From Streptomyces hygroscopicus (GTDB lineage Bacteria > Actinomycetota > Actinomycetes > Streptomycetales > Streptomycetaceae), in NCBI GenBank assembly GCA_002021875.1, contig CP018627.1, forward strand, positions 2,170,001 through 2,234,000: a DNA stretch of 64,000 bases. The letters run 5' to 3'. Under the pieces are notes generated by a model. It did not search any database. It was not told the origin of the DNA and saw only the letters and a list, made by a program, of their open reading frames with translations. Of the stretch, positions 27,609 through 35,984 are shown piece after piece (position 1 is the first letter of the stretch; each line of letters opens with the position of its first letter). Both the position numbers and the translations under genes were made by a program.

Positions 27609-28379
27609 ATGCAGACGAACATCACCTACAGCAGCTTTGTCGCGGTCGGCGACTCCTTCACCGAGGGCATGTCGGACCGGCTCCCCGACGGTACTTACCG
27701 AGGCTGGGCGGATCTGCTCGCCGGTCGGCTCGCGGCCCACAGCCCCGGCTTCCGATACGCCAACCTCGCGGTCCGCGGCAAGCTGATCGGGCAGATCGTC
27801 GAGGAGCAGACGGGACCGGCGGCGGCCATGGGCGCCGATCTGGTGACCCTGGTCGGCGGGCTGAACGATGTACTGCGGCCGAAATGCGATGTGGGCCGGG
27901 TGTGCGCCCTGCTGGAGGAGGCCGTCGAGCGGCTGGCGCCCACCTGCAAGCGGCTGGTGCTGATGCGCAGCCCGGGGCGGCGCGGGCCGGTGTTCGAGCG
28001 GTTCCAGCCACGGATGGAGCAGCTGTTCTCGGTCATCGACGAGCTGGGCGCACGGCATGACGCGACCGTCGTGGACCTGTTCGCCTCCCAGGCCGTCGGG
28101 GACCCCCGGATGTGGGACGAGGACCGGCTGCATCTGAACGCCGAGGGGCACCGGCGAGTCGCCGAGGCCATCTGGCAGGCGCTGGGCCATGAGCCGGAGG
28201 CCGACTGGAACGCGCCGCTGCCGCCCGCGGTGCCCGTCGGCTGGATAGCCCGCCGCACCTCGGACGTGCGGTTCGCCCGCCAGCACCTCGGGCCGTGGAT
28301 CGGCAGGCGGCTGACCGGCCGCTCCTCGGGCGACGGTCGCGCCCCCAAGCGCGCCGAGCTGCTGCCGTACGAGGGCTGA
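27609..28379 (+). CDS. SGNH/GDSL hydrolase
   Basis: A 256-residue esterase/lipase-type enzyme with no signal peptide. Catalytic blocks are VAVGDSFTEG (Ser), VGGLNDVL (block III Asn) and DRLHLNAEGH (Asp and His). TAGGAT ends 10 bases before the ATG and there is no ribosome site, so the message is probably leaderless. The C-terminal 50 residues are Arg-rich (RRTSDVRFARQHL) and outside the catalytic domain. Confidence 0.88.
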   Translation: MQTNITYSSFVAVGDSFTEGMSDRLPDGTYRGWADLLAGRLAAHSPGFRYANLAVRGKLIGQIVEEQTGPAAAMGADLVTLVGGLNDVLRPKCDVGRVCALLEEAVERLAPTCKRLVLMRSPGRRGPVFERFQPRMEQLFSVIDELGARHDATVVDLFASQAVGDPRMWDEDRLHLNAEGHRRVAEAIWQALGHEPEADWNAPLPPAVPVGWIARRTSDVRFARQHLGPWIGRRLTGRSSGDGRAPKRAELLPYEG

Positions 28380-28484
28380 TCCTCAGCTCTTCCGCAGCTC
28401 ATCCGTGGCTGATTCGCAGGGCCCGTGCCCCGGGCCCTTCGGAGGGGTCCCTCGGCCACCGGTCTGGCCTGCGAGGACGGCCAG

Positions 28485-28490
28485 TAGACT
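28485..28490 (+). promoter_or_regulatory. -10 element of a probable leaderless purB promoter
   Basis: TAGACT fits TAnnnT and ends 8 bases before the GTG of purB. The gene has no purine-rich ribosome site. No convincing -35 hexamer was found. Confidence 0.4.
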
Positions 28491-28498
28491 CTGTGCAC

Positions 28499-29932
28499 GT
28501 GACTGGTAAGCCGCGCATTCCGAACGTCCTGGCCAACCGCTACGCCTCCGCGGAGCTGGCCGTCCTGTGGTCCCCCGAGTACAAGGTGACGCTGGAGCGG
28601 CGGCTGTGGCTCGCCGTGCTGCGCGCCCAGAAGGACCTCGGAATCGAGGTGCCGGACGCCGCCCTCGCCGACTACGAGCGGGTCCTGGAGACCGTCGACC
28701 TGGCCTCGATCGCCGAGCGCGAGAAGGTCACCCGCCACGATGTGAAGGCCCGGATCGAGGAGTTCAACGCCCTCGCCGGCCATGAGCACGTCCACAAGGG
28801 CATGACTTCCCGCGATCTCACCGAGAACGTGGAGCAGCTCCAGATCCGGCTCTCCCTGGAGCTGGTACGGGACCGTACGGTCGCGGTGCTGGCCCGGCTC
28901 GGCAAGCTGGCCGCCGAGCACGCCGAGCTGGTGATGGCCGGCCGGTCGCACAATGTGGCGGCGCAGGCCACCACGCTCGGCAAGCGGTTCGCCACCGCGG
29001 CGGACGAGCTGCTGGTGGCGTACGGGCGGCTGGAGGACCTGCTGGGCCGCTATCCGCTGCGGGGCGTCAAGGGCCCGGTCGGCACCGCGCAGGACATGCT
29101 GGACCTGCTCGGTGGCGACGCGGAGAAGCTGGCCGAGCTGGAGCGCCGGGTCGCCGCCCACCTCGGCTTCGCGCAGGCGTTCACCTCCGTCGGCCAGGTC
29201 TATCCGCGCTCGCTGGACTACGACGTCGTCACCGCGCTGGTGCAGCTCGCCGCGGCCCCGTCCTCGCTGGCCAAGACCATCCGGCTGATGGCCGGACACG
29301 AGCTGGTGACCGAGGGCTTCAAGCCCGGCCAGGTCGGCTCGTCCGCGATGCCGCACAAGATGAACACCCGCTCCTGCGAGCGCGTCAACGGCCTCGCCGT
29401 GATCCTGCGCGGCTATGCCTCGATGACCGGGGAGCTGGCGGGCGACCAGTGGAACGAGGGCGATGTCTCCTGCTCGGTGGTGCGCCGGGTCGCGCTGCCG
29501 GACGCGTTCTTCGCCTTCGACGGACTGCTGGAGACCTTCCTGACCGTGCTCGACGAATTCGGCGCCTTCCCCGCCGTCGTCGCCCGTGAGCTGGACCGCT
29601 ACCTGCCCTTCCTCGCCACGACGAAGGTGCTGATGGGTGCCGTCCGGGCCGGGGTGGGCCGCGAGGTCGCCCATGAGGCCATCAAGGAGAACGCGGTGGC
29701 CGCGGCGCTGGCGATGCGCGAGCAGGGCGCCGAGCGCAATGAGCTGCTCGACTCGCTCGCCGCCGATGAGCGCATCCCGCTGGACCGGGCCGGTCTCGAC
29801 GCGCTGATGGACGACAAGCTCTCCTTCACGGGCGCGGCCGCGAACCAGGTCGGCGCGGTGGTCGCCCGGATCGAGGAGATCGTCAAGGAGCGCCCGGCGG
29901 CCGCCGCCTACACTCCCGGCTCGATCCTCTGA
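28499..29932 (+). CDS. purB: adenylosuccinate lyase
   Basis: PurB cleaves SAICAR and adenylosuccinate in purine synthesis. The 477-residue protein of the fumarase/aspartase superfamily has TSRDLTENVEQLQ, GRSHNVAAQ and the signature SSAMPHKMNTRSCERV with the catalytic Ser loop. The GTG start gives VTGKPRIPNVLANRYAS, the usual actinobacterial N-terminus. The mug-like gene follows 8 bases later and is probably cotranscribed. Confidence 0.95.
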   Translation: MTGKPRIPNVLANRYASAELAVLWSPEYKVTLERRLWLAVLRAQKDLGIEVPDAALADYERVLETVDLASIAEREKVTRHDVKARIEEFNALAGHEHVHKGMTSRDLTENVEQLQIRLSLELVRDRTVAVLARLGKLAAEHAELVMAGRSHNVAAQATTLGKRFATAADELLVAYGRLEDLLGRYPLRGVKGPVGTAQDMLDLLGGDAEKLAELERRVAAHLGFAQAFTSVGQVYPRSLDYDVVTALVQLAAAPSSLAKTIRLMAGHELVTEGFKPGQVGSSAMPHKMNTRSCERVNGLAVILRGYASMTGELAGDQWNEGDVSCSVVRRVALPDAFFAFDGLLETFLTVLDEFGAFPAVVARELDRYLPFLATTKVLMGAVRAGVGREVAHEAIKENAVAAALAMREQGAERNELLDSLAADERIPLDRAGLDALMDDKLSFTGAAANQVGAVVARIEEIVKERPAAAAYTPGSIL

Positions 29933-29940
29933 CGTCGGCG

Positions 29941-30483
29941 ATGACCCCCGCCGAACCGGAGGCCGCCCGCGACCGCCTCGTCCCCGATGTGGTCGCGGAC
30001 GGCCTGCGGGTCCTCTTCTGCGGTATCAACCCCGGGCTGATGACGGCCGCCACCGGCCACCATTTCGCCCGCCCCGGCAACCGCTTCTGGCCCACGCTGC
30101 ACGCTTCGGGCTTCACCCCGCGGCAGTTGCACCCGTCCGAGCAGTCGGAGCTGGTGCGCTATGGCCTGGGCATCACCAATGTGGTGGCGCGCGCCAGTGC
30201 GCGGGCCGATGAGCTGAGCGACGAGGAGTACCGGGAGGGCGGCCGGATCCTGGAGGAGAAGGTGCTCCGGCTGCGGCCACGCTGGCTGGCGGTGGCGGGG
30301 GTCACCGCCTACCGCGTCGCGTTCGGCGACAAGAAGGCCAAGATCGGCCCGCAGACGCGCACGATAGGGGACACCCGCATCTGGGCCCTGCCGAATCCCA
30401 GCGGCCTCAATGCGCACTGGACACTGGCGACGATGGCGGAGGAGTACGGCCGCCTGCGCGCCGCCGCCGAGGCGGACGGCTAG
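29941..30483 (+). CDS. mug: mismatch-specific DNA glycosylase (Mug)
   Basis: A 180-residue uracil-DNA-glycosylase superfamily member that removes uracil or thymine opposite guanine. The active-site motif is FCGINPGL, with the Asn of the Mug family; the second motif is ALPNPSGLNAHW, and GNRFWPTLHASGFT lies between. It follows purB by 8 bases; a functional link to purine synthesis is not evident beyond cotranscription. Confidence 0.92.
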   Translation: MTPAEPEAARDRLVPDVVADGLRVLFCGINPGLMTAATGHHFARPGNRFWPTLHASGFTPRQLHPSEQSELVRYGLGITNVVARASARADELSDEEYREGGRILEEKVLRLRPRWLAVAGVTAYRVAFGDKKAKIGPQTRTIGDTRIWALPNPSGLNAHWTLATMAEEYGRLRAAAEADG

Positions 30484-30550
30484 AAGCGGACGGCCAGGCG
30501 GGGGCCGGGGCCGGAGGGATGGGCCGGAGGGACGGGCCGGAGGCGGGGGG

Positions 30551-30991
30551 TCATATCGCCCCCTCCTCCCCTATCGCTACCAGGAGCTGGAACGGCAGCT
30601 CGCGGTCGCCCTGCCCCACGCCCAACCCGACCCAGCGGCCGTCTACGCGCCAGATGCTCAGCTCGGGCACGTAACCACACAGGGTGTCCAGCGGGGGCGG
30701 AACGGGCTCGCCCATCGCCGAGCGCTCCAGGGAGTCGGTGAGATCGAGGACATCGGGGGCACCCCACCGTAAGGTCAGCACCTGGACCAGCACGCTCAGC
30801 TCGGCCTCGAACTCCTCCAGCACTTCCTCGACCCGGGTCAGATCGGCGTCCCAGAAGTCCTCGCTGACGCGGAGGTCGGCGACATGGAAGCCGGGGCCGC
30901 TCGCCACCCGCCCGTCGGCGGCCCGCTGCGCGGGGAAGTCCCGCGCGCGCAGCTGCTCGATCGTGGCCACATGGTCCGCCGTACTGGTCAT
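30551..30991 (-). CDS. hypothetical protein
   Basis: A 146-residue acidic protein of unknown function. It reads MTSTADHVATIEQLRARDFP and later ELSVLVQVLTLRWGAPDVLD and PELSIWRVDGRWVGLGV, an alpha-beta mix without a domain I can name. Good codon bias and an intact frame support a real gene. It converges with mug across 67 bases that contain three short GGCCGGAGGGA repeats. Confidence 0.65.
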   Translation of the reverse strand: MTSTADHVATIEQLRARDFPAQRAADGRVASGPGFHVADLRVSEDFWDADLTRVEEVLEEFEAELSVLVQVLTLRWGAPDVLDLTDSLERSAMGEPVPPPLDTLCGYVPELSIWRVDGRWVGLGVGQGDRELPFQLLVAIGEEGAI

Positions 30992-31139
30992 GGTGTCAGT
31001 AAAGCGTGCGGGTCGGACATCTGGCCGCCCGTCAGATGACCATCTCGGCGGCCGGGCGGTCCGGGTGGGAGGAGGCACTCGCCGCCTCCCCGTCCAGCGG
31101 ATACGATCCGGCAGATACGCACTGGGAGGGAGGCCGACG

Positions 31140-32360
31140 TTGGCGCGGCTCACCGGCGGGGATCCGTCTCTGCTGCGACGCATCAACTCCGCCGTGGTAC
31201 TGCACGCGTTGCGCGCGGCGACCGCGTCCGGCACGGCCACCGAGGGTGGCCCGGACGACGCGGGCGGCTGTGCCGGTAGCGCGAGCCTCACCGATCTCAC
31301 GCGGGTGACCGGGCTGTCCCGGCCCACCGTCGAGGGCGTGATCGACGGGCTGGCCGACAGCGGTCTGGTGGTCGAGGTGCCCGCCGAGGAGGGCGGCGTC
31401 CGCCGTCAGGGCCGCCCCGCGCGCCGCTTCCGCTTCCGGGCCGAGGCCGGGCATCTGCTGGGCATAGAGATAGGGGCACACCGGGTCGCCGCGCTCCTGT
31501 CGGACCTCGACGGACACGCGCTCGGCTCGATCGTGCGCGAGGTCTCGGAGAAGGCGTCGGCGGACGAGCGGCTGGAGCGGGTGCGCACCGCCGTGGCGGA
31601 TCTGCTGCGGCGCGCGGGGGTGGCCCGGTTCTCGCTGCGCGCGGTCGGGGTGGGCAGCCCCGGCATCGTCGAGGCCGACGGCACCGTCCATCTGTGCACC
31701 GCGCTCCCCGGCTGGACCGGACTGCCTCTGGGCGAGCGGCTGCGGCGGTCCTTCCGCTGTCCGGTACTGGTGGAGAACGATGCGAACACGGCTGCGGTGG
31801 CCGAGCACTGGAAGGGCGCGGCGGTCGGCTCGGACGATGTGGTCTTCGTGCTGGCCGGGTTGAGCCCGGGGGCCGGGTCGTTGATCGGCGGCCGGCTCCA
31901 CCGTGGCTTCGGCGGCGCCGCCGGGGAGATCGGGGCGCTGCATCTGCTGGGCCGCGAGGCCGCCCCGGAGGAGGTGCTCTCCACGACCGGGGAGCCGCTG
32001 AACCCGCTGGACGAGGCGCAGGTCGCGCATGTCTTCGCGCTGGCCCGCGACGGCGACGTACGCGCCCGCGCGGCCGTGGACCGCTTCGTCCGCAGGCTGG
32101 TGCACGACACGGCGGCCCTGGTGCTGGCGCTGGACCCCGAGGTCGTCGTGGTCGGCGGCTGGGCCGCCGGGCTGGACGGTGTGCTGGCCCCGCTGCGTGA
32201 TGAGCTGTCCCGCTACTGTCTGCGGGCCCCGGAGGTCACGCTCTCGCTGCTGGGCGAGGCGGCGGTGACCACGGGGGCACTGCGGCTGGCCCTCGACCAT
32301 GTGGAGCAGGAGCTTTTCGCGGTCGACAGCACGGTGACGACCCGCCGCGCGAGCCGCTGA
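31140..32360 (+). CDS. ROK family transcriptional regulator
   Basis: A 406-residue sugar-responsive regulator. The N-terminal winged helix (about 10-85) contains LTRVTGLSRPTVEGVIDGL; the ROK kinase-like domain follows with LLGIEIGAH, VGSPGIVEADG, VENDANTAAVAEHW and a GAAGEIGALH loop. The zinc-binding Cys-rich motif of active ROK sugar kinases is absent. The start is a TTG at 31140, supported by GGGAGGGAGG 6 bases upstream. Target genes unknown. Confidence 0.88.
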   Translation: MARLTGGDPSLLRRINSAVVLHALRAATASGTATEGGPDDAGGCAGSASLTDLTRVTGLSRPTVEGVIDGLADSGLVVEVPAEEGGVRRQGRPARRFRFRAEAGHLLGIEIGAHRVAALLSDLDGHALGSIVREVSEKASADERLERVRTAVADLLRRAGVARFSLRAVGVGSPGIVEADGTVHLCTALPGWTGLPLGERLRRSFRCPVLVENDANTAAVAEHWKGAAVGSDDVVFVLAGLSPGAGSLIGGRLHRGFGGAAGEIGALHLLGREAAPEEVLSTTGEPLNPLDEAQVAHVFALARDGDVRARAAVDRFVRRLVHDTAALVLALDPEVVVVGGWAAGLDGVLAPLRDELSRYCLRAPEVTLSLLGEAAVTTGALRLALDHVEQELFAVDSTVTTRRASR

Positions 32361-32470
32361 CGCGGGACGCGGGGCGGGCCGGACGTTTCGGGTTTTGGGA
32401 TGCGTACGCGGTGGCGGCGCGACGCGGGCACACGACATGCGCCGGACCCACGACACAGAGCGGGCCCGGA

Positions 32471-33217
32471 TCAGCCCGCCAGAAGCTCCTCGCCCGCCGC
32501 GTCACCGAAGGTGAGCCGGCAGGTGTCGGCCCGGTAGGTGGCCACGGCGACGGCCGCGGTGCGCCCCGCGGTCACATAGCGGGTGGTCACGAGGAGGACG
32601 GGGGCGCCGGGCAGCCGGTCGAGCTCCTTGGCGTCGTCCGCGCGGGCCGAGCCGAGCTCCACGGTCTGCTCACGGCCCTCCAGCTCCAGCCGCCGCAGCT
32701 CGCGCAGCACCGCGCGGGCGCGGGCCAGCCCGCTGGGGGTGTCGATGGCGGCGAGGCCGGGGACGGACACGGCCGGTACGTACAGCAGCTCGGCGGCGAG
32801 CGGCTGGCCGTGGGTCATCCGGGTGCGGCGCACCCGGTGGACCGGGGTGTCGGGATCGAGCTCCAGCAGCCGGGCGACCTCGGCGGGCGGCACGACCTCG
32901 GTGCTGTCCACGGTCTGCCAGGTGTCCTCACCGGAGGTGTCGGTCCAGCCGTGGGCGTAGTCCCCGACGGCCACGCCGACGCGGGGCGGGGCGACGGTGG
33001 TGCCGACGCCGCGGCGGCGCTGCAGCCTGCCCTCCAGCTCCAGCTGCTCGAGGGCCTGTCGGAGGGTGGCGCGGGCGACGCCGAAGCGGGCTGCCAGCTC
33101 ACGCTCGTTGGGCAGGATCTCGCCGACCGCGAACTCCGAGTCGAGTGCGTCGCTGAGCACGGTCTTCAGATGCCAGTACTTGGGCTCAGGCACCGATTCC
33201 AGCTGAGTGGTCCCCAC
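32471..33217 (-). CDS. GntR/HutC family regulator with UTRA domain
   Basis: A 248-residue regulator. The winged helix (about 10-80) includes RELAARFGVARATLRQAL; the rest is a UTRA effector domain with VHRVRRTRMTHGQPLAAELLY and LVTTRYVTAGRTAAVAVATY. The GTG start has AAGGGGGA 4 bases upstream. It is divergent from an SDR gene, and the gap holds TTGGTCAAGACCAA, close to the DasR-type operator. Effectors of such proteins are usually sugar phosphates, inferred from family only. Confidence 0.9.
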   Translation of the reverse strand: MGTTQLESVPEPKYWHLKTVLSDALDSEFAVGEILPNERELAARFGVARATLRQALEQLELEGRLQRRRGVGTTVAPPRVGVAVGDYAHGWTDTSGEDTWQTVDSTEVVPPAEVARLLELDPDTPVHRVRRTRMTHGQPLAAELLYVPAVSVPGLAAIDTPSGLARARAVLRELRRLELEGREQTVELGSARADDAKELDRLPGAPVLLVTTRYVTAGRTAAVAVATYRADTCRLTFGDAAGEELLAG

Positions 33218-33329
33218 GCTGTCCCCCTTGATTCCGACGGCCGGCAGTCCTGCGCGCCTTCACAGTTATGCGCGCTTCTTTATTAAAGGTTGTTGCAGTA
33301 TCAATGTGACCATAAGGCGGCGTGCGAAC

Positions 33330-33343
33330 TTGGTCAAGACCAA
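33330..33343. promoter_or_regulatory. GntR/HutC-type operator
   Basis: TTGGTC-AA-GACCAA is a perfect palindrome and matches TGGTCTAGACCA, the core of DasR/NagR sites, at 10 of 12 positions. It is 113 bases from the GntR start and 70 to 90 bases from the SDR start. Confidence 0.6.
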
Positions 33344-33412
33344 TCCTTTGACCGGTTATCGTCGGTGACCGTCGGAACGAAATGCGTTATGGGGCGGGAG
33401 CTGAGCACGCGG

Positions 33413-34165
33413 ATGGGCATGGACCAGGTCACGGTGGTCACCGGGGGCAGTCGCGGTATCGGAGCGGCGGTGGCGGTGCGGCTCGCCCGCGCCGGGCACA
33501 GCGTCGCCATCGGCTACGAGAGCGCCCAGGACGCGGCGGAGCGGTGGGCGGCGGCGGTGCGCGCGGAGGGTGTGCGGTCGGTGGTCGTCCAGGCCGACAC
33601 CAGCGACGCGGAGCAGGTCGAGGCGATGTTCGACCGGGTGCGGGAGGAGCTGGGCCCGATCACCGGTCTGGTCAACAACGCCGGGATCACCGGGCCGTTG
33701 GGCCGCTTCACCGAGACCTCACCCGAGGTGATGCGCCGCGTCGTGGACGTCAATGTGACCGGGGCCCTGCTGTGCGCCCGGCGCGCGGCGTGCGAGATGT
33801 CCACGCGCCACGGCGGACAGGGCGGCGCCATCGTCAACATCTCCTCGGGTGCGGCGACGACCGGCAGTCCCGGGGAGTATGTGCACTACGCGGCCAGCAA
33901 GGCGGCGGTCGACACGATGACCGTCGGACTGTCGAAGGAGCTGGCGGCGGAGGGGATTCGGGTCAACTCCGTCCAGCCCGGGATGACGCTGACCGACATC
34001 CACGCGCGGATGGGCGACCCCGAGCGGCCGTGGCGCAACCCCGGGCGGGTGCCGATGGGGCGCCCGGGCGAGCCGGAGGAGATCGCGGGTGCGGTGGCGT
34101 GGCTGCTGTCGCCGGAGGCGTCGTACACGACGGGCGCGGTGCTGCGGGTCGCGGGCGGGCTGTAA
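33413..34165 (+). CDS. SDR family oxidoreductase
   Basis: A classical short-chain dehydrogenase of about 250 residues. The cofactor motif is TGGSRGIG, followed by NNAG, SSGAATTGSPGEY and the catalytic YAASK (Tyr about 158). The C-terminus VLRVAGGL is typical of the FabG-like group. In-frame ATGs at 33389, 33413 and 33419 are all possible and none has a clear ribosome site; 33413 is a compromise. It is probably controlled by the divergent GntR protein. Confidence 0.88.
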   Translation: MGMDQVTVVTGGSRGIGAAVAVRLARAGHSVAIGYESAQDAAERWAAAVRAEGVRSVVVQADTSDAEQVEAMFDRVREELGPITGLVNNAGITGPLGRFTETSPEVMRRVVDVNVTGALLCARRAACEMSTRHGGQGGAIVNISSGAATTGSPGEYVHYAASKAAVDTMTVGLSKELAAEGIRVNSVQPGMTLTDIHARMGDPERPWRNPGRVPMGRPGEPEEIAGAVAWLLSPEASYTTGAVLRVAGGL

Positions 34166-34304
34166 CCGCGCCGACCGGATCGCGCACCGCTCACGGCCGG
34201 CGTAGGCACAGGCACAGGCACCGGGAGCCGCTGCGGCGCAGCAGGCCGCCTCGGCAGTCAGGCCGTCGCTCACTGGAAGAAGATCGTCTGCCTGGGCCTT
34301 CCCG

Positions 34305-34336
34305 GCGGTCGCTGACAGATGCGGTCGCTGACAGAT
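34305..34336 (+). repeat. 16-base perfect tandem duplication
   Basis: GCGGTCGCTGACAGAT occurs twice in tandem immediately before the terminator hairpin. Confidence 0.7.
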
Positions 34337-34372
34337 AAGGGGTGGCCCGGCCATGTGGCCGGGCCACCCCTT
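34337..34372. terminator. strong bidirectional terminator
   Basis: Perfect 16-base arms AAGGGGTGGCCCGGCC and its complement with a 4-base loop, between convergent SDR and DUF4267-like genes. It is the strongest hairpin in the window. Confidence 0.8.
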
Positions 34373-34387
34373 CGGGGCATGCAGCTG

Positions 34388-34816
34388 TCAGGCGGGCTGC
34401 GCGGCGGGCGCCGGGGCGGGGGCCTTGTGGGCCTTGCTGGTCTCGCGGAGGAGCAGCAGGCCCGTAACCGCGATGAATGCCGAGGTCAGGCCGTGGATGC
34501 CGAACGCGGCGGACAGGGAGCCGTGGTGGGCCAGGACGGTGATCATGTCGCCGAACGGGGCGGCGGCCACCATCAGCACAACCCAGCCCAGGGCGCGGCG
34601 TTGGCCTGTCACCAGCAGGGCGCCCATGCCCAGGCCCATCGCGAGTTCGCGGTTTCCCTTCACGTTGAGGAAGCCGCCGCCGTCGCCGGCGGGCCAGGTC
34701 GGCAGGCCGAAGCCCGGGGTGGACGTCTCGGGGGTCAGGATGAAGGACATCGCGAGGTAAAAGCTGAACAGGACGCAGATGGTGGCCAGGACGGTGTTGA
34801 CGTTCTTCAGCGACAT
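34388..34816 (-). CDS. DUF4267-like small membrane protein
   Basis: A 142-residue protein with four predicted membrane segments (about 8-28, 58-78, 82-100 and 105-125). LNVKGNRELAMGLGMGALL matches the DUF4267 pattern. AAAGGAG lies 7 bases before the ATG. Related genes often sit beside TetR regulators; here the nearest is 1.2 kb away. Function unknown. The gene ends 16 bases short of the strong hairpin. Confidence 0.75.
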   Translation of the reverse strand: MSLKNVNTVLATICVLFSFYLAMSFILTPETSTPGFGLPTWPAGDGGGFLNVKGNRELAMGLGMGALLVTGQRRALGWVVLMVAAAPFGDMITVLAHHGSLSAAFGIHGLTSAFIAVTGLLLLRETSKAHKAPAPAPAAQPA

Positions 34817-35037
34817 GGTTCTTCTCCTTTGATGTTCGGACTGGGCAGGGTTCAGCCACGGACGCGGCGGATGTGGCGGGCCTAGCGGGGGCGGCCGATG
34901 ACGTGTCAGATGGCACGGACCGGTGCGGGTGGGGCGGGCAAGATCGCCTTACTCGGGGCATCCCTGACCGCGCCGGCCTGCCGGTTCGTCTTCGCCGATA
35001 CCGGCTTTGCCGCGATCCCGCCACCACCGGTGAAGCC

Positions 35038-35065
35038 GTGATCCGCTGGGCCGCCAGCGGATCAC
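35038..35065 (-). terminator. hairpin at the end of the VOC remnant
   Basis: GTGATCCGCTGG and CCAGCGGATCAC (12-base arms) with loop GCCG. It overlaps the last base triplet of the VOC pseudogene. The stretch from 34817 to 35037 shows no gene. Confidence 0.55.
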
Positions 35066-35255
35066 GACCCGGCGCCGCCCGGGGTGAGGATTTCCATGAG
35101 ATGTCCGTCGGGGTCGCGGAAGTAGGTGCCCCTGCGGCCGATGGTGTGCCAACTGCGATAGATCTGCCCGACTTGCTCGCTGACCATGAACGCGTAGTGG
35201 TGTGGCTCGAAGTCGTCCAGCTGTCGTAGTCCAGGCTGACCTGGTTGGCCGGCGT
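35062..35255 (-). pseudogene. remnant of a VOC-family (glyoxalase-like) gene
   Basis: Two adjacent frames give pieces of one protein: VSLDYDSW in one, then DDFEPHHYAFMVSE and GTYFRDPDGHLMEILTPGG in the next. Together they match the C-terminal half of a bleomycin-resistance-like VOC protein, with a frameshift near 35222, loss of some 20 internal residues, and no N-terminal half. It is not expected to give a working protein. Confidence 0.7.
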
Positions 35256-35370
35256 GACCGGCGGCCGGCTTCGGGCTCGGCCTTGGCGACCCGGCATGGC
35301 GCATGGATGCGTGACTGCCCGGGGAGGGCAGGGCTTCTCCGAGCGCCCTCCCCCGGCCGCAGCTGCCGTG

Positions 35371-35721
35371 TCATATGTCGATCTGCTCGAAGATGTGCGG
35401 GTACGACACGATGTCGTCGCCGAACTCGGCCGCCATGCGCTGGAACTCCGGGCTGCCGAACGCCGTGGCGAGCGCCTCGGTCGACTCCCAGACCGCAACG
35501 TTCATCAGAAGTTGGCTGTCCGCCGTTCCCTGGTGCATCTGCAGGGAGACGAATCCCGGCTGGGCCTTCATGAACTCCGCCTGCCTCCGAAAGAGGGCCA
35601 GGAACGCTTCAGTCCTCTCCTTCGGGACGACGAAGGTGTTGGCCAGGACGATGGGCCCGGTCTTCTCCTTGAACTGCGCGAACATCGGCGTGTGCGGGTC
35701 GAGGCTCTGCAGCTTGGCCAT
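35371..35721 (-). CDS. antibiotic biosynthesis monooxygenase (ABM) domain protein
   Basis: A 116-residue single ABM domain: PIVLANTFVVPKERTEAFL, then PGFVSLQMHQGTADSQLLMNVAVWESTEAL. Such small dimeric proteins act as cofactor-free monooxygenases or heme-degrading enzymes in different lineages. The stop is 49 bases inside the decayed stretch. It is divergent from the TetR gene, whose operators lie between, so it is a likely target of that regulator. Confidence 0.85.
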   Translation of the reverse strand: MAKLQSLDPHTPMFAQFKEKTGPIVLANTFVVPKERTEAFLALFRRQAEFMKAQPGFVSLQMHQGTADSQLLMNVAVWESTEALATAFGSPEFQRMAAEFGDDIVSYPHIFEQIDI

Positions 35722-35899
35722 TTTCGGTACTTCCTCTCGCTATCGGTTGCCCCACGGCACCGAGGCCGGCCACCGCCGTACTGGGTCCGGCGGCGCTCAC
35801 AACGCTCGCCAGCCGTGGCACGAGGAGATCTGGCGGACGCTCAAGGGGCATCGCTGGTGACACCAAGCCCTCCAGCGACTGCGACCTTGCCAACACTTG

Positions 35900-35933
35900 T
35901 TTGCCAACGCCGTTGGTCAACGTTGTTGGCAAA
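35900..35933. promoter_or_regulatory. nested palindromes between the ABM and tetR genes
   Basis: TTTGCCAAC (35900-35908) and GTTGGCAAA (35925-35933) form an outer inverted repeat, and CCAACGCCGTTGG (35904-35916) an inner one. They fit a double TetR-type operator. Confidence 0.6.
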
Positions 35934-35957
35934 CGTAAAGCCGCAGCTCTGGACTGT

Positions 35958-35969
35958 CAACACCTGTTG
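35958..35969. promoter_or_regulatory. second TetR-type half-operator pair
   Basis: CAAC-ACCT-GTTG repeats the CAAC/GTTG theme of the upstream operator and lies between a possible -35 and the TACGTT -10 (35973-35978) of the tetR gene, consistent with self-repression. Confidence 0.45.
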
Positions 35970-35984
35970 GTCTACGTTGTTGGC

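Noticed and set aside
34817..35037. Remnant of an IS element in the gap after the DUF4267-like gene
   Set aside because: No terminal inverted repeats, target duplication or transposase motif could be found.
35805..35862. Short frame ending in WHEEIWRTLKGHRW
   Set aside because: It may be a fragment of an old gene in the decay zone, but it is too short to assign and has no start or ribosome site.
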